The position numbers and the translations under genes are program-made. Under the pieces are notes generated by a model. That model made no database searches and had not been told where the DNA came from. It saw only the letters and a list, made by a program, of their open reading frames with translations. Below, piece by piece: positions 11,146 through 22,479 of a stretch of DNA of 64,000 nt. Location: assembly GCA_027943335.1 (NCBI GenBank), contig BSBK01008428.1, positions 1,056,501 to 1,120,500 of the forward strand. The letters are read 5' to 3'. Source of the DNA: Chamaecyparis obtusa. Lineage: Eukaryota > Streptophyta > Pinopsida > Cupressales > Cupressaceae. How positions within the stretch are numbered: the stretch's first letter is position 1; each line of letters begins with the position of its first letter.

Positions 11146-12032
11146 GGGTTTTCTCCCCTGTAATAAATTCTTGATTAAATCTAGTTGGTTTGGTCGATGA
11201 AAACCCTAACCCTTGCCCTAGTCATCTGAAGCTTGTTGCATCCTAATTTTTGGGATTCCAAGATGACTAGTGGTATATATTGTAGTAGTTTTGATTTTTA
11301 AGGTTGTTGATGGTGTTATGTTGATAGTCAATGTAAAAGACCGAACAAGGAGATCTTGGATTTAGGGTTTGTTTCCTAGAATTTTGTTATTTTGGTAATG
11401 TATTGATTCTGCTAATCTTAATGAGAATACAATTGAATTCCAATCTCAAATTTATGTTTGTCTTCTTGTCTTCATCTTGGATCCTTATATGTTAATGTCA
11501 CAAAGTGAGTTAATATATGATATACAAAGTATATTGTAAATTTATCTTTGAGTTCTTGACAAAGTCAGGATTAAAGTCTTTAAGGTAGTTTAAGTGAATT
11601 CATGGTTGGATAGGAATTTGATGATCAGGTTTGGGAGTGAGAGGGATAATAGGCAAAGCACTTATTCTAAGTTCAAGAGTGTTTGAGTTAGGGTTTTCAG
11701 TTGATATATGTTATTGAGTGACTCTATGCCCTAGGTTAAGGTACTGATCCATTCTCTAGAAGCAGTTCATCATCATCAATCACAAATATAAATGATAAAT
11801 CTTTAAAATTAGTTTGTAAAGGGTATAGTTGTATAATATTTTGTGACTCCTTTGAAGAAGTGAGTCAAAGGTACACCCACCTAAGCATCCAGGCTCAAAG
11901 TGTAGGAGGATCTCTTTGATCCTTGTCAATTGGCCCTTTTCCTTGCAGACTTTCAAGTGGTGATAGAGTCAGTGATATTAAGTTGTCAATCATAGTGTAA
12001 ACCTACAAGTAGAAAGAGAAGGGGAACCAACA
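11146..12032 (+). repeat. Element A 3' LTR (portion paired with window start)
   Basis: This is the right partner of 1-887, ending in ACCAACA. The true LTR start lies further left and is not resolved. It is followed at 12033 by sequence that has no counterpart downstream of the left LTR. Confidence 0.9.
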
Positions 12033-12303
12033 ATCTGTTTGCCTATTCTCCTGTCATCCACTATCTGAAACTAGACATTTTGGACTGAGAACTGAATGAT
12101 TTTTCTTAAAATCACATTATCTCTCTATTGTATGACTCGTCCTATCTATTCTTTTGTGCCTTGTGACATGATAGTCATATCTTGACTATTCTAGCCATAC
12201 TCTCGATGATTTGTGTTGGGTACATCTCACCTTTTCTCTTTTTTCACTATCCCAGAGACAAAGTTCTGAGCATAATCTTAGGTCCTCTCTCGTTATTTAG
12301 TCT

Positions 12304-14190
12304 TTGTCTATGACTATTACAAATAGAAGTGGCAAAACTTTCCCCATTCATGGTCCTCAACAAGGTAGAGGTAGATCTCGTAGTCAAGGAAGAGGTCATT
12401 CCAAACCTGTTGTGCAATCTGAGTGTGGTGAGGGATCTTCATGTTCTTCCCCATTGGGTGCCTTGAAAGAGAACTCATCTCAACCATCACCTCTAGTATC
12501 CCAAGAGCATTACAACTTATTATTTTTGAACAATCTTAACTCATTGTGGAAATACCAGCAAGACTCTGAAGGGTCACTTCCTACAATTGATCCAATCAAT
12601 CCTAATGACCTTATCAATCCTATCAATCCTTTCGATCATGTCAATGCACTAAAAGTTACCTTAGCCGCACCCTTTCGGCATTGCACATATCATTTTACTA
12701 ATCCTAAACCAAATTTGAATCAATCTCACACCGATAAGATGGGAGGCCCATTCAACTTCACAGAAGGTGAATATAGTAGAAGTCATGCTCAATCTCAAAA
12801 TGACTAGCGTCATGCTCAATCTCAAAATAACCAGCGTCATACTCAATCTCAAAATGATCAACATTATGATCAATCCCAAAATTATCAGAATCAGCACCAA
12901 TCCCAAAAAAAATCCCAAGGCGACCAGCAACCATATCACTATCGCCCTCCTCCACATGACCAGAATCAAGATCAAGCCCTAGGCATTTATGAGATTCTTG
13001 GTAATGATGATGAGGTAATAACCCAAAATGACATAGATGTTGTGAAAGCCAAAAAGAGTCTTATCAAGATGATGGAGATCCTCCTTCTAGAAGAGAAGGA
13101 GAAATACTTTCTTGAGTTGGCCAAACAAGGGGCCAAATTCCCCCAAACTATCAAGTCGAGACTCTTGTGGCCAAAGAAGAAGAAACTAAGACCACTAAGT
13201 TGCAAGCGATGATTCGAGACATGAAAAACCAAATTAGCCAACTAGCGAAGGATAAGGATAAACCAACACAATAGTTCACAATGGAAAGAATCTATCCTTT
13301 CCCCTTCGATAAGAGTCTTCACATGCCACCTTTTCCCAAAGGTGTAGAGCTGCCTAAATACAACAAATACTTGGGTACTACTGATCCCCAAGATCACTTG
13401 AGACAGTTTGGCACTCTATCTATGGAATTCATACATGACCAAACATACCTCATGTGTCTCTTTCCTCATAGCTTGGGTGGACCAACTATGGAGTGGTTTT
13501 CTCGATTACCCACTGGTATCAAGACTTTTGATAAGATTGCTAATCTATTTCCCCAACATTATTCACATAATATCTAGCATCTGGTCAATATCAGGGATCT
13601 TTGTAATTTGAAATAGCCACATGGGGAACCTTTCTTAGCATTTCTCCAGAGATGGAGACAACTATGTACAAAGTATCCTCGCAAACTACCAGAGTCTAAG
13701 AGACTTGACATCTTTTTTGGACAATCTTGTCCTAGATTTTGGATATCAAGTACAATTACAAGGTCCCCTAACCTTTGATAGCATGATTAAGAAAGTTGTA
13801 TGAATAGAAGCATTTATGATCAAGAAAGGATAGTTGACTTTGCAAAAGGATAACAAAGAAGGGTCTTCCTCCTCAAACAAGGATAAAGGTAAGTTTGTCA
13901 ACAAGAATAGAGATGTTGTGAATGATGGAGTGGATGACAATGTGACCCTGAAACCCATGAAATCTATTTTCAATCTTACCTCTAGTATACATGTGGTCAA
14001 AGCTACTGAAAAGGCTACAACAGACACTCAGCAGCCTTTGAGATTCGCTAAAAAAAAACCTTGGGCCTCTCAACCCAAGCGTGAGTTCACTTGCTTAGGA
14101 GAACCCCTTGATGTGGTTTATAAGACTCTTGTGCAAAACCAGATACTCGCTCCTTTGGAAAAGCATCTCTATGATCCACAACCATGATCT
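12304..14190 (+). pseudogene. gag: Element B gag
   Basis: The open stretch starts at 12304 with an Arg/Gly/Gln-rich N-terminus and runs into a Gln-rich tandem repeat, where TAG 12805-12807 breaks it. The Gag core follows in pieces: P-F-P-F-D-K-S-L-H-M-P-P-F-P-K, then D-P-Q-D-H-L and an E-W-F-S-R-L-P motif at 13281-13577. These match element C's Gag closely. Several further stops and frameshifts follow (for example at 13577 and 13615). It would have been the structural protein of the particle. Confidence 0.8.
12781..12915 (+). repeat. 27-bp coding tandem repeat in element B gag (five units)
   Basis: Five consecutive 27-bp units (12781, 12808, 12835, 12862, 12889) code for a nine-residue repeat of the form H-A-Q-S-Q-N-D-Q-R. 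They become less alike toward the 3' side. The unit length is a multiple of three, so the repeat expanded in frame. The first unit has TAG where later units have CAG or CAA. Confidence 0.85.
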
Positions 14191-14979
14191 CATTGGTGGA
14201 ATGACAACGCATACTATGATTATCACCAAAACAATGGTCATAAAACTTCTACTTGTCTCCAGTTGTGCCATAAGATCCAAGATCTGATAGACAATGGTGA
14301 CATTGTTGTGGACAACCATAATAAGAATTCGGATCACCAAGCATTCAAAGATCCCTTTCCTCCTCATGAGAAGGGTGAATCTTCCAAGACTAAGAATACC
14401 AATGCCAAGGTTAACTACACGTACACTACCAATGACAATGTCATCAACATGATTGAACCTGTTGAGGTTGAGTATTGTGATGTGATTACTATCAAGGGGA
14501 GCGAGGATGCTCCTAAACCTAAGACTTTGTTCATCTTGCGAGGCCCTAGGTCTCATTCTCTCAAACCTGAATCATTTCAGGATTGCACAAATTTTGTTAC
14601 TTGCTCTCATGCAAAAATCACCATTAAGGGGCCCAAACCTTCTACATCCGCTCCAAAGCAACCTACAGATAAAGCTTTTGTTGGCCCTGCCAACAAGAAT
14701 TTGAAATTGGTCCCTATGCCTAGTGCAGCTAATTATAGCATTCTAGACCAGCTACAATGTACCAACACTCAGATCACTATCTTTGAGTTGTTAAAGATCT
14801 CTCCTGCTCATAGGGAGATTCTATATAAAGCCCTCATCGAGGCAAATGTCCTGAAAGATTTAGATCTAGATTGGTTTCAATCCATGGTGGGTCACCTAAC
14901 CTCACCCCACTATTTGTCCTTTTTTGAAGAAGATGACCACTCGCTAAGCCATCCACACAATGCTCCTTTGCATATATAA
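14191..14979 (+). pseudogene. Element B Gag C-terminal / zinc-knuckle-like region and spacer
   Basis: Just after a stop, the translation gives Y-Y-D-Y-H-Q-N-N-G-H-K-T-S-T-C, a Tat-type zinc-knuckle motif whose first Cys is Tyr. It is followed by a 238-codon open stretch (14263-14979). The end of that stretch (M-V-G-H-L-T-S-P and F-F-E-E-D-D) is almost identical in element C directly before its protease. The role of this spacer is unknown. Confidence 0.65.
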
Positions 14980-15310
14980 GTCATGATAGGTCCAAAGCAT
15001 GTCCGCCGCATCCTCATTGACAATGGTACTGACCTTAACATTTTCTTTGCTAAGCTACTTACCCAATTAGGCTATGATGAAGATTGCATAGATGCCCACA
15101 AGAAAATTACCATTAAGGCATATGATGAAGAGGAACGAAAATCCAAAGGTTTGGTTGTGTTGCCAATTTGGGTTGGACCTGTTGAGAGGGATGTTATCTG
15201 TCAAGTTCTAGATAGTCCCCTTGCCTACAATATATTGTTGGGAAGACCATAGATTCATGAGATGCAGGTAGTTCCATCTACATATCATCAATGTATCAAG
15301 TTCTCATTCC
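14980..15310 (+). pseudogene. Element B aspartic protease
   Basis: A retropepsin-like domain with active-site region I-L-I-D-N-G-T-D-L-N, where element C has L-I-D-G-G-A-S-L-N. The flanking strands (I-T-I-K-A-Y-D-E-E-E-R and Y-N-I-L-L-G-R-P) are nearly identical to C. A TAG at 15250-15252 replaces the Trp after G-R-P. Inactive as read. Confidence 0.8.
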
Positions 15311-16988
15311 ATGGTGCAGAAGTAACAATGCCTACCAATACCAACTATTCTTGCAATACACTCACACAATCTGCAGATAGCTTTGTCCCAACTAATAGAG
15401 AGTCTACTAAATTCTATAATGCCAAACTCAAATAAATGGAATAGACTCTGAAACTTAAGGATACAGGCATGGGAGAGTATCAAATTGAACCTGTATTATC
15501 ATTAGTAGCTTTGCCTCCATCTCTACGTTCCTACAAGAGACCCTCTAAGAGCAACAAACCTTCTGCTTGTTCTCCCTAAATAGTCTATGATGGTGCCTTT
15601 GTTAAGGCCACAACGCCACTAGAAGATGAAGATGAGGAAAGGGCTATTATAGCTTGGCTTTACAAAGAAAAGGAAACATCTGAACAAATCACTCATACTC
15701 GTGATTTAGAACAAGAGCCATATAGTGAAGCCTTCAAAATCATGAAGCATTTTGGTTACAAAGGAAGTGGCCCTATAGGGGTAAATGATAATGGCTTACT
15801 CAAACCAATTGAAGCCACAGGTTGTAGGACCAAAGACACCATAGGTCTTGGCTTCAAGAAAATCCCATTTCATTTAGGGATTAACAAATTTGTGCCAGAA
15901 CCAGAATGCTAGCCAGAACCTGAAGACACAACTTCAGCTGATAAATCAGAGAACAACAATGACGAAGATACTTTTCCATATCCTATTCCTCCAGAATTTG
16001 TTGCACTCTTTGCAGAACCATATGAACCTATTATACCTATCCATCTGGTAGAGACTGATAGTGATTTTGATGACACCGCTTCAATACATATACTCACATA
16101 TGACCAATGGAGAGAAATGCAAACTAACAATCCTAGTTTTTAGGGTGAACAATACATACCATCATCTTTCCAAGAGCGGTTTGAACAAGATCAACTTCAA
16201 CAAACCATTAACACTATAAGAGATGAAAATGAGTCAGATGGTATAGCTAGTGTTGATGGAATTCCCATATCAAGCATCACTAACTCGCATGAATATGAGT
16301 TTGACTCTCTGTTTGATGCCACTCTTGATAAAGATATAGATGTTGTTCATGTGTATGAAAACCTTCTCAAAATAGGTGAAGGGTCTAGTGTTAGGATGAT
16401 CGAGTGCGAATATACTAACGCTGACATACCCTTTATTTTCAACGTGAGGTCTCAAGAGGAATCGAACACACCTTTGGATGTTATTGCTTGAGGTCTCAAC
16501 TTGCTCGTCCGCTCTTTTGATGACTATACTGTGAATGCACTTGAACCAGCCACTACTCTCTCACTCCACCATCCTGATCTCATCGATTGGAACTCTCCCT
16601 CACCAGCTAGTGAAGTCCTTATGTTCCAGAATGACTATACTTTGGCATGTTACCTTAACGCTATCGAACCTATAACATTTTCCACCAGTGAAAGCAGTGT
16701 CAACATGACCGAAGCTGATATCAAGTATCTTAGTCACCAAATTAAAAGAAAAAATAATAGGCGCTCTAATGGTGAAAACCACATTGTGGCAGTGTCAGAG
16801 CCGAAAAAAGTAAAAATAAAAGACATATCCAAGGGTGAAAACCTCTCTGAGGCACCTGAGGATGAGATGCTTGATACACTTCCAATTCATTTTCAAGAGA
16901 GATCATCAGTGCTGATTGAGCTGACCCAACCAGTGAATTTGGGCATAGAAGCTACACCTCATATTATTCATTTGACATAGTCACTGCC
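15311..16988 (+). pseudogene. Element B protease-RT linker with G-patch-like motif
   Basis: At about 15725-15860 the translation reads F-G-Y-K-G-S-G-P-I-G, then G-L-L-K-P-I-E and G-L-G-F, which fits the G-patch consensus of spaced glycines after an aromatic residue. G-patch domains occur after protease in some retroelements and bind nucleic acid or RNA helicases. The rest is acidic. The last open part (16501-16980) shows V-K-I-K-D-I-S-K-G-E-N-L-S, identical in element C just before RT. The RT itself is missing, and TAG at 16978-16980 lies in that conserved context. Confidence 0.7.
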
Positions 16989-17384
16989 TATCAGACTCTC
17001 TCCTTTGCAAATTTTACATAAAATTGGACTTAATTCCTCAAATCTCATAGCAATTTTTCACGCGAGGAATTAGAGTCCTTGTGCAAGAATTCTCTCGCTC
17101 ACGAGATAGTATCTCTGCTCGCATGAGGAATCCTCACTGAGGGAGGTTTCTCGCACGGCATCAAGGACTAGCTCGCGCGAGCTCACTGGAGTTCACGGAG
17201 GTGCCCTGTGCGAGGAAGCCCTCTCTGGGAGAAACTTCACATGAGGGGTGATCAAGGTGAGTGCGAGGAAACCATTTCCTCATGCGAAGATTGGTGACTT
17301 AAGCCCTAAAACATATTAAAATAATCAAATATATCCTAGAAAGTGATAAAAATTGAAATGCAAGCTGGTTTTTCAACTACTTAC
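16989..17384 (-). repeat. Element B antisense-gene intron remnant rich in a GCGAG/CTCGC word
   Basis: From 17055 to 17290 the words 'gcgaggaa', 'ctcgc' and 'gcgcgag' recur many times with no coding reading. By position this is the intron of the antisense gene, the part that in element C carries repeated ACTCGTATGAC words. The deletion junction that removed RT, integrase and exon 2 lies close to 16988. Confidence 0.55.
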
Positions 17385-17462
17385 AGGTGTCTCATACTCC
17401 GGTGGCTGGTTGTGTCATCGGGAGCACTCAAATTGATGCAAATACATTGGCACATTCTCCAT
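17385..17462 (-). pseudogene. Element B antisense gene, first exon remnant
   Basis: On -, an ATG at 17462-17460 opens a short reading frame with L-H-Q-F-E, where element C's antisense exon has S-H-Q-F-E. The frame meets TGA after 15 codons. A consensus splice donor GTAAGT follows at 17384-17379. Shared sequence with C upstream and downstream of the ATG supports a common first exon. There is no second exon here. Confidence 0.55.
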
Positions 17463-17530
17463 CTCTCTCAGAGCTCTCAAATCGCTAAAGAAAAAAGTGA
17501 ATAATGAATTGAAAATGACCCCTTCAGGCC

Positions 17531-17537
17531 TTATATA
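17531..17537 (-). promoter_or_regulatory. TATA box of the antisense gene in element B
   Basis: TATATAA on -, inside the phrase 'caaaagctatataa', which is also found upstream of the antisense gene in C (41464-41470). It is about 70 bases upstream of the antisense ATG. Confidence 0.6.
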
Positions 17538-18117
17538 GCTTTTGACCTAAGTTTCAAAAGTGCTCTATTTTGCGCAAAAACTTCACCCTTGGCTAAATCG
17601 ACCACTCTGAATCAATTTACGGGATCAAAATCAAAATCTAACATCTCTAGATAGCTCAAAATTATGTTTTAAAATTCTGGGACCATCGGGATCGGATGCT
17701 TGTGTAGTCAACTTTCTGGTGACATTTTCTTGCCAAAATCTTATCTCGTCATCATTTTCTTGAGCTCTTCAATGTTTTCATCAAAAGTCAACTCTAGTCA
17801 AATTTGGTCAACCATGGTCAAACTTGGTCAATAAGACCTCCAAATCATTCCAAATTTGCTTCTGCATCAGGTCTCGATGCTTCCTTAATCTGTCCTAAGT
17901 TCTTCTGGATCTCTGATTTTATCTATATCTGCAACCTTTTGTTGTCAATCATCTTTCTGACATGTCATCTTTCTATTTCTCTCCTGAGGGGGCAGGATGA
18001 TTACATCATTGAATCTTTTCGAATCAATTCTCGAATCAGTCTGATCTAAATCAAAAGTTCTCATCACTAGGGGCATCTTTGGGCCTCGCATCTTGTCATC
18101 TTGGCATCTATATTTTA

Positions 18118-18600
18118 GGTATCTGAGCAATCTAACTCAGATCCTCGAGGATCAAGCTTCGTTCTGAAGATGGTTCTCAAAATCTCATTAGGTATTGGGG
18201 CAATCTAACCCTAATTCCTGAGAGTCAAGCTTCGTTCTAGAGATGGCTCTCGAAAGCTCTTTTCGACCATTATTTGGGAAATCTAACCCGAGTCTCGGAG
18301 GGCTAAACTTCATTCTGGAGATAGTCCTAAATCTGTATCAATTATCATTTAATCAATGGGTATTGGGGCAATCTAACCTTGACTCCTAAAGATTGAGCCT
18401 CATTCTAGGGACAATCTTCTCTCAAGTGATGATCTGACCGTTGTCTTCGCAATCTAACTTAGACTTTGGAGAATCATGCTTCATTCTGAAGTTGGTTCTG
18501 TAACTTGGTCTAATCGGTGTCTTGGTGATCTAACCTCGACTTCCGAGGGTTAAGCTCCATTCTGGAGATAATCTTGAAAACCTTATCAACTGTCACATCA
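18118..18600 (+). repeat. Degenerate 75-90 bp tandem repeat in element B 3' region (about six units)
   Basis: Units begin near 18118, 18190, 18270, 18358, 18445 and 18520. Each has a 'caatctaac' core, then about 20 bases on 'caagcttc.ttctggaga' or a variant. Units differ strongly from one another. No coding potential. It lies between the antisense promoter and the polypurine tract. Confidence 0.7.
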
Positions 18601-18640
18601 GACTATTCTTTGAATCAACGCGTTGCTCGCACATCAATTC

Positions 18641-18654
18641 AAAGAGGGGCAAAA
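18641..18654 (+). other. Polypurine tract of element B
   Basis: AAAGAGGGGCAAAA is directly followed by TGTAATACC, the LTR start. The identical 14-mer precedes the 3' LTR of element C, where flanking repeats prove its position. It would prime plus-strand synthesis. Confidence 0.85.
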
Positions 18655-19560
18655 TGTAATACCTTAAAATTGGCACCTTATAATCTTAATCAATTTTGGT
18701 GCATTTCTTCAAAATTCTACATCATCGAAGTCCTATTGTACTAGGAAATTCTGTCTCCTAATTGACTTTATTTAACTTGATGTCAAATGCAAAAAACCCT
18801 AAATTTGCATTAATCATACACTATTTAATTCCTAAATATTTGATATTTATTGGCTAAACAATCGATATGATTAATTAATTTAATTTTAAAGTCCTGGTGC
18901 TTTTAACTAAATTAATTCCGCCCCCTTTAGCTAATACACATCAAGGGAATTAAAATTTATTTGGTTATTTAAATGGCTTATCCCCACTTGAATTTAATTA
19001 TTCAAAATAATGTGAAAAGACACCCATGTGGCAATAATTCATTTACTTAATTAAATAATTCCTTCAATTTGTCTCACCTTCATCCATGGAGATGAAGAGT
19101 CAGTTGTTTCTTTCCAAGAAATTCTTCATCCTCTCCCTGGCTCTTCTATATTATGAACTCATCTTTCTTCATTTGGAGGGGGCAATTTTAGAGTACCAAA
19201 ACTATAGCCAATTGTTGTCTCAATTTTCTCATACTTTCAAGCTTTTTCATTGCATATTTAGAATAATTTCTATTTCTAGTATAACTGCATTCTCATCTTT
19301 AATATAGTTTGCTTATCAAGTTCTTAGTTTAATTCACATTGCATCTTTCAAGCTCTTTAGATTAAATCTGCATTCTCATTCTTAGATTAAATATTCATTC
19401 TCATATCTCTTTCAAGTTTGTAGCTTAATTGCACTCTCATTTTTTAGCATTTAAAATCCTCCATTTTAGCTTGGTCTATGGTTGTTGGGCTCTTGTTCTG
19501 AGAGTAATTTAAACACCCCATCTAAATAGGAGGTGACAGGTCAATTCAATCAAGATTGCA
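18655..19560 (+). repeat. Element B 3' LTR (right end not resolved)
   Basis: Starts TGTAATACC right after the polypurine tract; C's LTR starts TGTTATACC. AT-rich, without coding potential. A TATA-like 'ctatattatg' near 19145 could be the LTR promoter. The partner LTR is outside the window, so the right end, somewhere between about 19500 and 19640, is an estimate. Confidence 0.6.
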
Positions 19561-19639
19561 AAGTGAATAATTCATATTCATTGTCATAATTCAAATCATT
19601 GAGCAATGACTATGTTGAGTCTATGGCTGAATTAGAGGT

Positions 19640-21831
19640 CAACATTCAGACATAAACACCTCTTTAGCTTCCTCTCAAGTATTATGGCCAAAGCCATCTT
19701 ATCTGCCTTTGCTCGGGCTTGTAAAATAGAAGACCAAAGTAATTGACTGTTCTCATCAATTTCTGCTAGATTTTCATCAAGAATTTGTAGTGCTCGACTC
19801 TTCACTAGAAATCTCCTCAAATATGTTTTCATCGGTTCCTCAACCTCAGGGACTATCAATGTAGGCATTGTCATTACTAGGGACTATTCCCTCATTCTGT
19901 TTTCAGTATTCAATGCATAGGTCCATCCATCTAGCTTAGAGTATATCATATAAAGCCTTAGGTACATACTTAGAAAATTTGATGGGTACCTTCTTGAACT
20001 TAATCATCATTTGTATAACAACTTCTATTTTATTCTGACCCTCAATTGACAAGTATTCAAAGTGACTTATTTTTGGATCACTTAGACCTCCATTGTCTAT
20101 TATGTTCTTAGCAACTTCATCAATAGAACGGTTCTTATTTACAACTTTGAATTATTCAATGTCATCTCCATCATCATCAATGTCATCTTTAGTTCTTATT
20201 AACTTTCTTCTTTTCTTTTGGGCCTCGGTGGTAGCTTTTGTACCTCTCTTCTTCTGATAGGTATTTGTCAATGTTGGCCTTGATATTTTCACAACTCCTT
20301 TCTTCAGTGGAGGTGAAGCTGCAGTGGTTGATCTTGTGCGTTCCCTAGTTTGCACTTCTACTTGTTTCTTCTTTGGAGTGCGAGAGGGCAAAACCAGTGT
20401 AGAATTTGCATCTTTATCAGACTCAATTGCCTCATCATCATGTGGTTTGTCAGTAATAATTAACTAACCTTCAGTTTCTACTTCAACCAGAATTTCCTCA
20501 GATGCTTCAGCATCAACTACATCTTCTCCATGTTTCTTTACCAAATTACTTATCATTTCCTTTGATTTCTTTGTTATTTTCCCAATGACTAGGTCTATTT
20601 TTATCCTGGTTTTAGCTTCTTCATATGTGCCAAACCTAGAAGCTTTTGGATCCTTAGTCTCAGCTAATAAAGCCTTGATTTACCTAGAGGCTTGCTCAAT
20701 ATGAATTTCATAACCCATAGGGGCTATCCATTTTGTTCTAGGTTCTATTGTCTTTATCAATGTATAGTCTGTATCTACTAGAAAACAGATGTCATGTTCA
20801 TACTTTTCTACCAGTTGTCTTGGTATTATACTTCTTGCATTCATCCTATCCTTGAATTTCTTAAAATGACTATCCATCATACTAATAAAATTATCTCCCA
20901 AAATTGTTATCAAATTAGTGATTTGGAGTGTCACAGGCTTGTTGGTAGTCTAATCAACATTACTGACTGGAGGGAAAAAATTTTGCACATAAAAGAATAT
21001 GCAAAGTAGTAGAGATCCAAACTTACCAGTGTTGGATTTAGCCGGCCGAATAGTCTTCATATTCTCCTCTATTTTCCTCAATAGCAACTTGGCAAGATCC
21101 AACTAAAATCCCTTTTTCACTATTTTATAAGCAATGTCAATTGCTCCACACGGTACACTGTTGGGTCTACTTGATTGAAATATTTTGTACCCTATGACAT
21201 ATGCACCAAACTTTGTCTCAGGATCTATGATTGTGTTCACTTTCAATCCTTTGTTGTCCCATTTAGTTCCTGTATCTTTCTCCAGCTTAGTTCTCGATGC
21301 ACTCCTCAGTGCTTTGACTTTGTCAATGGTTGGGTATCTGGTTACTGCATGTATGTTGTCTTTTGTGATTTTTATGGGCTCATCCAACCAAATTTTCCCA
21401 TCATGGTAATGACTTAACACAATTCTTATCCATTCATTTTTTAAGACCTTAGGAAAATGTAGGGCTTTTGTCAAACCCTTGACTCTCAAATGCTCATGAT
21501 CATCTTTCAGCTTCCCATCAACACATAGCTTTTGATATGTAGCTATAAGCTCAAAATATCCAATCTCTCTAATTTTTTAGTGAATGTAGGAACGTATGTA
21601 TTCAACCAACAAAACCCTAGGTGATATGCTTGAAAAAGCTCCAATTTTATCAATTTGTGAAGCAACTTCGGGATGAAGTTTGTACTTTGGCTCATTACAA
21701 GTACCAGAAACAATTAATCTTACTTCCTCCTCATCTACATTCTTTGATTTTTTGACCTTAGATGCACACGTAATTGTTCTTCGTTTAGGGTTTTGGTAAA
21801 TATCAAATGAATAGCTTGGTGATGATAGCAC
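19640..21831 (-). pseudogene. Broken ORF of unknown function in element E
   Basis: Open segments starting at 21831, 21489, 20934 and 20391 share one reading frame; the last piece, 19874-19632, is in another frame. Stops near 21577, 21103 and 20680 separate them. The middle carries W-I-R-I-V-L-S-H-Y-H, K-I-T-K-D-N-I-H-A-V-T-R-Y-P and S-S-R-P-N-S-V-P-C-G-A-I-D. The part read at 20152-20391 is very Lys/Arg-rich and then acidic, like a nuclear-targeting tail. I have a general memory of similar proteins in plant repeats but no functional assignment. The single frame over 1.7 kb shows it was once a real protein of 600 or more residues. Confidence 0.55.
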
Positions 21832-22479
21832 TTACTTGTAATAATGATGAACATGCTCGGAGTTCCTCAAATCTTTGCTCAAATGATCTGAAAATATTTT
21901 GCTCACATTCGCTCTGTAGACTCTTAGCTCTTCATGATCGGAGTGTGGAAAAATAAGCTAAGTCCACCATGTATTTTATAGCATTTTCATATTCCCTCTC
22001 AAACCTTTTTGCAATAAATGCTCAACCTAACACAGCTCGGTGGCAACTGTCATGCTCAGTGTATACCATGAAATAACATAAGCTTGGTTAACATAAGAAA
22101 TTCCACTCGGTTAATACTGACTCTCGGTTAACCTTTCTTAATAGTTACCGACTAGCAACTTCTCACTCAAGTTAACATATACCAACTGTAAACACTTAAA
22201 GATCAAAAATTGTGAAACCATAGTGCATCTTGATTCATGAAGATTTGGTATGTGAACACTTCATATAAGGAATTGTATGATAGATGTAACCAATTAGAAT
22301 TGTTAGTTCCATACATACCTTTTCATCTTAGGTGGAGGTGGCGATGTCACCCAATCCAATGGACGAGGTTTCACCAACTGCATTACTTGACTCAACATTA
22401 TCACTCGATGCTTTTCTCCACATAGTGTTGCTTATCCTCGTGATATCTTCAATTGTGTTTCCATTCCCAAAGATTTATG
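21832..22479. other. Non-coding spacer in element E
   Basis: No convincing gene. Variants of 'ctcggttaac' recur between 22030 and 22180; similar CTCGGT words occur in the LTR at 23791-25137. Confidence 0.5.

Larger units (their letters stand above)
1..12032 (+). mobile_element. Element A: Tat/Ogre-like Ty3-gypsy LTR retrotransposon, left end outside window
   Basis: Positions 1-887 and 11146-12032 are collinear direct repeats of equal length, about 3% different by eye, so they are the two LTRs or their 3' portions. Between them lie gag, protease, RNase H, reverse transcriptase, a second RNase H and integrase, all on +. The primer site fits tRNA-Arg, as known for Ogre/Tat elements. The coding part is long but broken by stops and two frameshifts, so this is a dead copy. 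The right LTR ends in ACCAACA at 12032 and abuts the leader of element B, which suggests that A inserted into B. The left target-site duplication is outside the window. Confidence 0.9.
12033..19560 (+). mobile_element. Element B: internally deleted Tat-type Ty3-gypsy element
   Basis: Gag, protease and the protease-RT linker are homologous in order and sequence to element C. Homology stops near 16988, just before RT would begin. What follows matches, in inverse orientation, the promoter, first exon and intron region of element C's antisense gene, then the 3' non-coding region, polypurine tract and LTR start. So RT, both RNase H domains, integrase and most of the antisense gene are missing. The 5' LTR is not visible because element A sits upstream of gag. 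The right LTR end is not resolved. Confidence 0.75.

Noticed and set aside
12781..12915. CRISPR-like array
   Set aside because: Units are contiguous, coding and without spacers; a eukaryotic genome has no CRISPR arrays.
12661..12975. Ile/Leu-rich open stretch on - in element B
   Set aside because: It is the complement of the Gln-rich gag repeat; periodic sequence keeps several frames open.
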